From: Morchella semilibera
Lineage: Eukaryota; Ascomycota; Pezizomycetes; Pezizales; Morchellaceae
Length of the DNA: 64,000 nt
Reading direction: 5' to 3'
Assembly: GCA_009192285.1 (NCBI GenBank)
Contig: WBVU01000017.1
Location: 496,001 to 560,000, forward strand
Below are positions 58,173 to 64,000 of the stretch, piece by piece. The notes under the pieces are model-generated. The model saw nothing but the letters and a program-made list of their open reading frames with translations, searched no databases and had not been told where the DNA came from. A program made the position numbers and the translations under genes. The first letter of the stretch is position 1. The number at the start of each line of letters is the position of its first letter.

Positions 58173-58309
58173 CATCAGCAAACTCAACTTGTGACTAGAG
58201 TCACCCAGCAGTCTCCCGGGTCTCCTGAGAGTCTCCTGAGACTCCTCGATATTTTTGGAGTCTTCCGAAGCTCAGGAGATATAAGGAGACAAATTGAGTC
58301 TTGCCGATA
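58173..58309. mobile_element. 137-bp MITE in gypsy pol
   Basis: CATCAGCAAACTC...CTTGCCGATA with TA flanks. Confidence 0.87.
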
Positions 58310-58392
58310 TACTTCGTCAGCAAATAAGACAATTCTGAACATCGCAATCTGTATATTTTTATATGGTCGGCCAGTAGTAGTTTCGACTCAGC

Positions 58393-59134
58393 TGTCTCAG
58401 TATTTTGGCATCGGTCCCGAGGGTTCGGTAGTCGAAGCACTGTCGCGATTGTTAAGGTAATGCTAAGCAAGGAAGAGATACGTTAAGAAAAGAGTGTCGT
58501 CATTGGTTTCTAGAAGGTTCGATGCCGTGATGGATTAGTAATGTAAATAGAAGAGATAGTGGAGAGGAATACGAGGTGTAGTTGCAATAGATTTCTATGG
58601 ATTTCTATGAGCTGACATGTGAGTCATACATCAGCAAGCTTTACCATTTGTGACTGGAGTCTCCTGAGTCTCCTGACAGTCTTCTCAGTCTCCTGAGACT
58701 CCTGTGATCTCCTGAGACTTGTAAAACCTTGCTGATGTATTGAACTGATGGAGGAGAGGTATTAAATAGCAGGGATAGATGTTTTTCTTAGTTTTTTCTT
58801 TCTTTCCTCTCTGTCTCGTCTTCCTATTATCTCGGTATATAGGAATATACTTCTATCTTTACACCATAGTTTCTCGCACCCAAGATTCTGTCCCCTTTAC
58901 AGGAAATCCATAATATCTCTCATCGTTCTCGTTGAGGTCCATTTGGTCCTCACTTCTCCTGTCTTGCGCCCTTTTATCTCTGCCTTTGCCTTTGCCTTTG
59001 CCGGTGCCTGTGCTTGTACCTACCCGGTGTTGTTTCTGTCTTCGTCGGTATCCTCGTTGTTCTGGCTGTACCCCTCGAGTCCTTCTGCATTATCATAGTC
59101 TTTCTCCACCCTGCCTCCCGGTTACTCCATCACA
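58393..59134 (+). mobile_element. LTR family A, 5' LTR of a truncated gypsy
   Basis: TGTCTCAGTATTTTGGC...TTACTCCATCACA, 631 bp without a MITE. It is followed by CTAAGATGATACC, a decayed version of the gypsy 1 primer-binding site, and then a gag remnant, so it is the 5' LTR of a plus-strand copy. Confidence 0.82.
58629..58737. mobile_element. 109-bp MITE, TTACCATTTG subtype
   Basis: CATCAGCAAGCTTTACC...AACCTTGCTGATG with TA flanks, inside the LTR. Confidence 0.9.
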
Positions 59135-59189
59135 CTAAGATGATACCATCTTTGCTCGGCTGGCGTAGCACATGTTTCTCACATCATAG

Positions 59190-59619
59190 TTGACTATAAC
59201 CTCTCCAGCCACTAATGTATTTGACTATCAAAAGCTACATAAAAACCTCGAAAGGTTTTTTGTCGCTCACCCTGAAGTAGACCCCACCGCAATGGAGGAA
59301 TCGGAGCAAGCTTATGACCTCCTCCAAAGGGCCTACGAAAGGGTCAAGCAAAATGCAATCGACCTCACCAACTACTATTCTAAAACAAAACAAACTCTGA
59401 CTGAGTTTCATTAAGAAACCCAAAGACTATGAGCTAAGATCATAAGCTGCAAGACTCATCAGCAAACTCAACTTGTGACTGGAGTCTCCCAACAGTCTCC
59501 CAGGTCTCCTGAGAGTCTCCTGAGACCCCCGGATATCTTTTGAGTCTCCTGAGGCTCAGGAGACATCAGGAGACAAATGAAGTCTTGCTGATGGAAGTAG
59601 TCAAAGAAGGCCTAAGGGA
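59190..59619 (+). pseudogene. Gypsy gag fragment
   Basis: From 59190 about 75 codons match the N-terminus of gypsy 1 Gag (FDYQKLHKNLERFFVAHPEVDP). A stop at 59412 and a MITE follow, and the copy is cut by another LTR near 59620. Confidence 0.85.
59457..59593. mobile_element. 137-bp MITE in gypsy gag
   Basis: CATCAGCAAACTC...CTTGCTGATG. Compared with gypsy 1, GA is duplicated and two extra bases CT stand left of the MITE, as at 33171. Confidence 0.85.
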
Positions 59620-60010
59620 GTCCCCTGGCGTCTTGCTACTGGTCATGATGATTCGGTAGTCGTAGCGCTGTTGCGATGGATGGAGTTGTGTTAAGAGAGG
59701 ATGAGGTAAGATGAAGCGAGGTTGTCGTCATCAGCATCTATGAGGCGAGATTGCAGGGAAGATTGGTAATAGGAAGTGGCAAAGATGGTAGGAAGGAATA
59801 CGATGTGTGATTGCGATAGATTTCTATGGGGTTCTAGGGGCTGATACATCAGCAAGACTTTATTTGTCTCCTAATGTCTCCTGAGCCTCAGGAGACTCAA
59901 AAGATATCCGAGGGTCTCAGGAGACTCTCAGGAGACCCTGGAGACTGTTGGGAGATTCCAGTCACAAGTTGAATTTGTTGATGAAGCTGGGTAGTGGAGG
60001 AATTGTTTCC
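59620..60010 (+). mobile_element. Truncated family-A LTR with a MITE
   Basis: CCTGGCGTCTTGCTACTGG...GTGGAGGAATTG follows the first half of family-A LTRs. The second half is missing. Confidence 0.6.
59847..59983. mobile_element. 137-bp MITE
   Basis: CATCAGCAAGACTTT...ATTTGTTGATG. Flanks TA and AA do not match fully, so the site is old or altered. Confidence 0.82.
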
Positions 60011-61072
60011 TCTCTAGAACAAAGTTTCTTGTAGAACTTAGTAAAAGTAGTAGAAGCAGGACACACAAAGATTTAGAGTATCAGTACTCATGTCCATTTC
60101 CGCCAACTGGTTCTAGATTTTTCCTCATCATCAGTTCGTAACAAGCAGAAGAAGACCCTTAAGATTATTCTAAGTCTAACAAGAAGAATCTTTACTTACT
60201 AAATCTAACTTCTATTTTTTACTGCCCCTCTTGCTTCCTACTTCTCATAACAGTAGAAAGAATCATCGATTGGTAGCTGAAAGCCCATGTTTTTGTTAGA
60301 GACACTCTGTCGATCTTTTATTTTACTCTTCTTCCATTTTAGAGGCAGAGCTCTATCACATTCTTAGCCTTAATTAACATTCTTATAGTAATAAATTTTC
60401 TATATTGGTTCATTATTTCTTTTCATTAAACTGCTTATATCTTATCTAAATCTAGTAATGTATGCAATTTGTTAAATTTCTAAGTTCAAATGAGTAACTA
60501 CTGGTATAGGTCTTTGGATATTCATAACTTTATTCTCTCCGCAGTTACTTGACATATATACCTTGTGAATAATTGTCTAATAATTGTATCTAGGGATAAA
60601 TACTCAGTGATATCTAAATGGAGTTTTCTGATGGGGGAAAATACAAAACGAGGGGTATTTCCTGGTGTTGAGGAAAAGATTGTGTCAAGTTCTGATTGGT
60701 TGGTTTGTCCTACATGTTGGTTGTCAAGGTAGAGCCTCCATCTTATCAATTATCACCGAATAAGTCAGCAGATAATCTTTCCAACAACTCGCCCGCAACC
60801 CACTGCTTAAAGGTCCCATCTTTTACCAACAGAAATCCCCGGCACCATCATTCACACCCCCATCTGTATCAACTTGGAGTCAAATTGGCCAAATATGTAG
60901 GTAGCGCTGAATTTGGAAAAATCTATTATTCAACATGACTTTTGAGATTAGCTTCTTCTACTTACAACAGCTACCGAAATCATCCACAATGAGCTTGATT
61001 CCCTACACCGCGTTCAAACATCAGAAAGTGCCTTGCACCCGAAGGCATCCATGGCAATCAATTATCATGTCG
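60011..61072. other. AT-rich region, no gene supported
   Basis: Open frames near 60522-60938 are short and carry no known motif. No repeat shared with the rest of the window. Confidence 0.4.
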
Positions 61073-61807
61073 TAGAATGTGCTTAGCGACGTTATGGGAA
61101 TAAGGATTAGTCAGGATTTTCTATGGTATTCTCTGAGTTGCTATACAGGGGTTCGATGAGCCAACGGCATGCATGTATTTCTAATAGAGTATCTTGATTC
61201 AGGCTCTATGGTTAGTCTTCGCCAGCAGGTTTTTTAACCTATGTTAATTTGTTTCAGAAAATTTTGAATTCCAGACATATTGGGAAACTAAAAGCTGTAT
61301 CTAATAGTATTCAAATAAAATAGTAGAGCTAACTTAAAGTATTAAAGAAAGAATGTATTCTATATACTAATTTTTGACAAATAAACAATTTAACTGGTAG
61401 GTCAAAATACCCACTGGCTACGACTATATGTAATTTCTATGGTATGAGTCAGTAGAGTAGTGTTGGGACTATATATAGACAGCTCTCTCCCTCGCTTGTA
61501 AGATTTCTCTTCTTTTTTCTTCTTCACACAATCTTTTTATCCCTTTAGTCAATAAATGCTTTAGGAACACTTAGCCATGCCTTGTTAAGTTTCCCGTCTA
61601 CGACAGTGGAACACACCTTCTACTAGTATCTCCGCCTTCACATCTGCATCAGAGAATCCTTGTGGACTCTCTGCCCTACTCTTCTTTTACTCTAGTTTTT
61701 CGCTATACCTCGTCCGACTTCACGTCGCTTCGTCTTACCTTGTCTCGCTACACCTAAGTTGTGTACCTTAGCTTGTTTCATCTTTGTCGCCGCTTCGCTC
61801 CATGATA
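61073..61807 (+). mobile_element. Solo LTR family B
   Basis: TATCATGTCGTAG...CGCTCCATGATA with the exact 5-bp duplication TCAAT (61068-61072, 61808-61812). At 735 bp it is longer than other copies, so it probably holds an insertion around 61190-61440. Confidence 0.82.
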
Positions 61808-61849
61808 TCAATATACCCAAAAACACTTATAGTTTTTGAGCTGTTGTTA

Positions 61850-62489
61850 TATGACAGAGTAACCGGGAGGCAAAGTAGCGGAAGACAATGATAAGGCGGA
61901 ATGATTCGAAGAGCATAGCTAGCACGACAAGAACACTGACGAGAGCTCAGACAACGACATGCGGGCACAAGTACAGGCACCAGCGAGGGCAAAGGCAAAG
62001 GTAGAGGCAAAAGAGGCATGAAGGGAGAAGAGTGAGGATTGGATAGACCTCAACAAGAAAGATAAGTGGTACTATAAGTTTTCTCGTTACTGAGGACAAA
62101 GCTTTAAGTCAAAGGAACTACGGCTTTGAAATAGAAGTATATTCCTATGTATTGAAATAACAGGAAGACGAGACAGAGAGAAAAGAAAGAAGGAACTAAG
62201 GAAGATATCTATCTCCGCTATTTAACACTTCTCTCCCACGAGTGCAGTATGACTCACATATCAGCTCACAGAAACCCATAGAAATTCATCGCAATCACAC
62301 TTCGTATTCCTCACCACCACTTTGCCACTTCCTATTACCAATCCTCCCTGCAACCAAACCTCGTAGAACCTGATGACGACAGCCTCGCCTCATCTCACCT
62401 TGTCCTCGCTTAACATAACTCCATCCGTTGCAACAGTGCTACGACTACCAAACTATAGGGACTACTAGTAGTGCCAAAATGCCAGGACA
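61850..62489 (-). mobile_element. Divergent family-A LTR
   Basis: TATGACAGAGTAACCGGGAGG...AAATGCCAGGACA, 640 bp. Flanks TGTTA and TGTTG match at 4 of 5 bases. Confidence 0.75.
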
Positions 62490-63050
62490 TGTTGGCTTTC
62501 ATCCCAGCCAAAAATAACCTGAATTATAGTGATCTGCATATGCGTTTGTATTGCTGGCCAGCATTTTCTTACCTCATTAATCCAAAAAAGTCCAAAAATA
62601 TCTACTGGTGCCATCGCATCCTGTTCTACTCATAGTCAGTAATGATATCCAAATTTATTCAACCACTTGTACCCGGACCCCCACCCATTTGGCCATGGCT
62701 AAATAAATAAACTTAAGAAATGTTCTTACCTCTAAGAACAATGATTCCGCATCATGGTAAATCATAGGTAAAGTCATATAGTATGGCTTTCTATTAGCAA
62801 CAGAAGCTGCTCGCAAGCAACCTGCTCTGGTTCCTTCACTTATATTTTCTCTCCTTCCTCTTGATCTGCACAATCTTCCTAATACAGATCAAGATGTTTG
62901 TACTAGCGGCCTTACTGATGTTTGTTGAAACTCTCTTTAAAGGTGCCCGCTGATCTCGTGTTATCAATATCACCTGCATTTATCAGAACTGTACTCCAAT
63001 GATGAAAACAGTGAATAGTACTCACGCATAGCTTGAAATTTGAACCCAAA
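62490..63050. other. Spacer with a coding-like minus-strand fragment
   Basis: At about 62880-62730 the minus strand encodes a stretch such as CRSRGRRENISEGTRAGC and PYYMTLPMIYHDAESLFLE, followed by a GTAAGA donor-like site. It looks like one exon of an element gene that I cannot identify. Confidence 0.4.
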
Positions 63051-64000
63051 TCTATATAGTACTACAATACAGTGTGTCTCAAAAATACTGAGACATATAC
63101 TAAGACATATATTGAGACCGGTTGGTAGTTGTATTGTAGGATGACTAAGCAGAGGGCCAGGGGGCGGAAAAAAGCGGTTTTGAGTGGTACAAGGTAGGGT
63201 AACACATGCAAGCAGTTGTAAATAGTTATAATTAGCCGTTTTGACCCCGCAGAAGATACAACAGCCCGCAACCAAATCTTCAAATTTTTTACTTGTATTT
63301 ACCAATTATTAAAGCAACAAAGATGTCTACTGCAAGGTGTTCAGTGTGTCGACGTGATAAAGTTCTTGCAGAATTTGATTTGAACTGCAATGGAGTTATG
63401 TTTAGATCATGCAGGAACTATCCGGTAATTGCGACTTGATACATATTTGAATATTTACTTAACTAACACTTTACCGCAAAGAACAGCTGAAATGCGACGA
63501 AGACGTGCAGTTGCACAACGGCAGCAAGTTGAAAATCAACAGGTATATATTGCCACATTCTAGAGGGAATATTGGTTTAATTGTAAACTTATTGTTTTGA
63601 ATAGCTGTCACCTCCAAGAGCTGCACGTTTCTCACACCCAATTTTTCCCTATGCATTTGTTAGTTCACGTTTGCAATGGCGTCCATTGGTGTTGGGCGCA
63701 ATGAACATCTCTTGCGAGTCATGCGGAGTATTGCATTGGATTGACGAACGAGTATCAGCGAGCTCAAGAGTCAAGCCCCACTTTGAAAGTTGTTGCAAGA
63801 AAGGAGATGTTCAACTACCCGCTTTGCGAGAGTCTCCTCCATATCTACAATACCTTTTACAATCCTTGGACACTGTTGCGAGACAATTCCGTACGAATAT
63901 CCGAGGATACAGCTCTGCGCTCGCATTCACGTCGGTCAGGTATACTGCTGATCAACGTCCTGCCATACAAGGTGGTGGTATTCATTGCTTTCAAATTCAC
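63051..64000 (+). mobile_element. Helitron, 5' part (continues past the window)
   Basis: TCTATATAGTACTAC at 63051, preceded by A, fits the usual Helitron 5' end (TC at the edge, inserted between A and T). A Helitron-type gene begins 270 bp downstream on the same strand. The 3' end is outside the window. Confidence 0.6.
63323..64000 (+). CDS. Helitron Rep/helicase-like protein, N-terminal part (partial)
   Basis: From ATG 63323 a CxxC-type segment (CSVCRRDKVLAEFDLN) is followed by introns near 63424-63479 and 63543-63603, then a long exon. That exon shows the pattern typical of the N-terminal region of Helitron helicase-like proteins: CESCGVLHWIDERVS, CCKKGDVQLP, LLQSLDTVARQFRTNIRGY, ALAFTS. 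In family members this precedes the Rep nickase and Pif1-like helicase domains, which lie beyond the window. The first intron acceptor is uncertain, because the frame that reads AEMRRRRAVAQRQQ needs an acceptor I could not fix. No stop is seen in the long exon. Confidence 0.72.

Larger units (their letters stand above)
55101..58392 (-). mobile_element. Decayed gypsy pol with nested LTRs, MITEs and another insertion
   Basis: Pol remnants at 55110-55450 (PYACELDLPSSMRI and so on), 56861-57330, 57816-58172 and 58310-58392 follow gypsy 1 in order on the minus strand (PBS-distal to proximal). They are separated by two LTRs, three MITEs and a 480-bp insertion. Many stops; no function. Confidence 0.75.

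Noticed and set aside
60522-60938. Overlapping short open frames in an AT-rich region
   Set aside because: Low complexity and short, on both strands, with no domain.

Overview
The window is nuclear DNA of a filamentous ascomycete. I infer a Pezizales, truffle-like genome: host genes have short GT..AG introns, four conserved host genes can be rebuilt exon by exon, and most of the rest is chromodomain Ty3/gypsy retrotransposons, a Plavaka-type DNA transposon, Tc1/mariner remnants, a Helitron and many small inverted-repeat elements. The species call rests on this composition, not on a marker.

Layout. 1-7.2 kb holds host genes: a RING-H2/PHD protein of the Asr1/PHRF1 type (minus) and an RTT103 homologue with a CTD-interaction domain (minus), separated by two fold-back MITEs with 9-bp target duplications. 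7.2-8.8 kb is nested gypsy LTRs. 8,850-33,142 is one composite insertion. It begins and ends with the 10-bp inverted repeat CATCAGCAAG, is flanked by the 2-bp duplication CA, and splits an older LTR that rejoins exactly without it. Removing later insertions leaves about 10.4 kb: a Plavaka-family transposase gene (plus), two tandem paralogous genes of unknown function (minus) and a DUF6532-like gene (minus), bounded by GC-rich subterminal repeats. Two full-length gypsy elements (13,277-19,502 and 23,523-29,532), two solo LTRs and three 137-bp MITEs are nested in it, and every gene is now broken.

33-39 kb is nested LTRs, MITEs and a decayed mariner element. 39.5-45.6 kb is a second host island: a mitochondrial half-size ABC transporter of the MDL1 type (minus, 8 exons) divergent from CDC37 (plus, 5 exons). 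45.6-63 kb is dense nested repeats with decayed gypsy copies. The right end holds the start of a Helitron Rep/helicase gene that runs off the window.

The main biological point is that a family of about 21 short elements (mostly 137 bp) shares the Plavaka element's ends and 2-bp duplications. It therefore looks like the non-autonomous partner of that transposon, and its copies have jumped into the parent transposase, the cargo genes, both gypsy and mariner genes, and each other. A second point is that the two full gypsy elements each have a primer-binding site complementary to their own LTR, with different sequences in each, which suggests self-primed reverse transcription. Gene models were built by hand from splice signals and reading-frame continuity. 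Family names rest on recognised motifs, without a database search.
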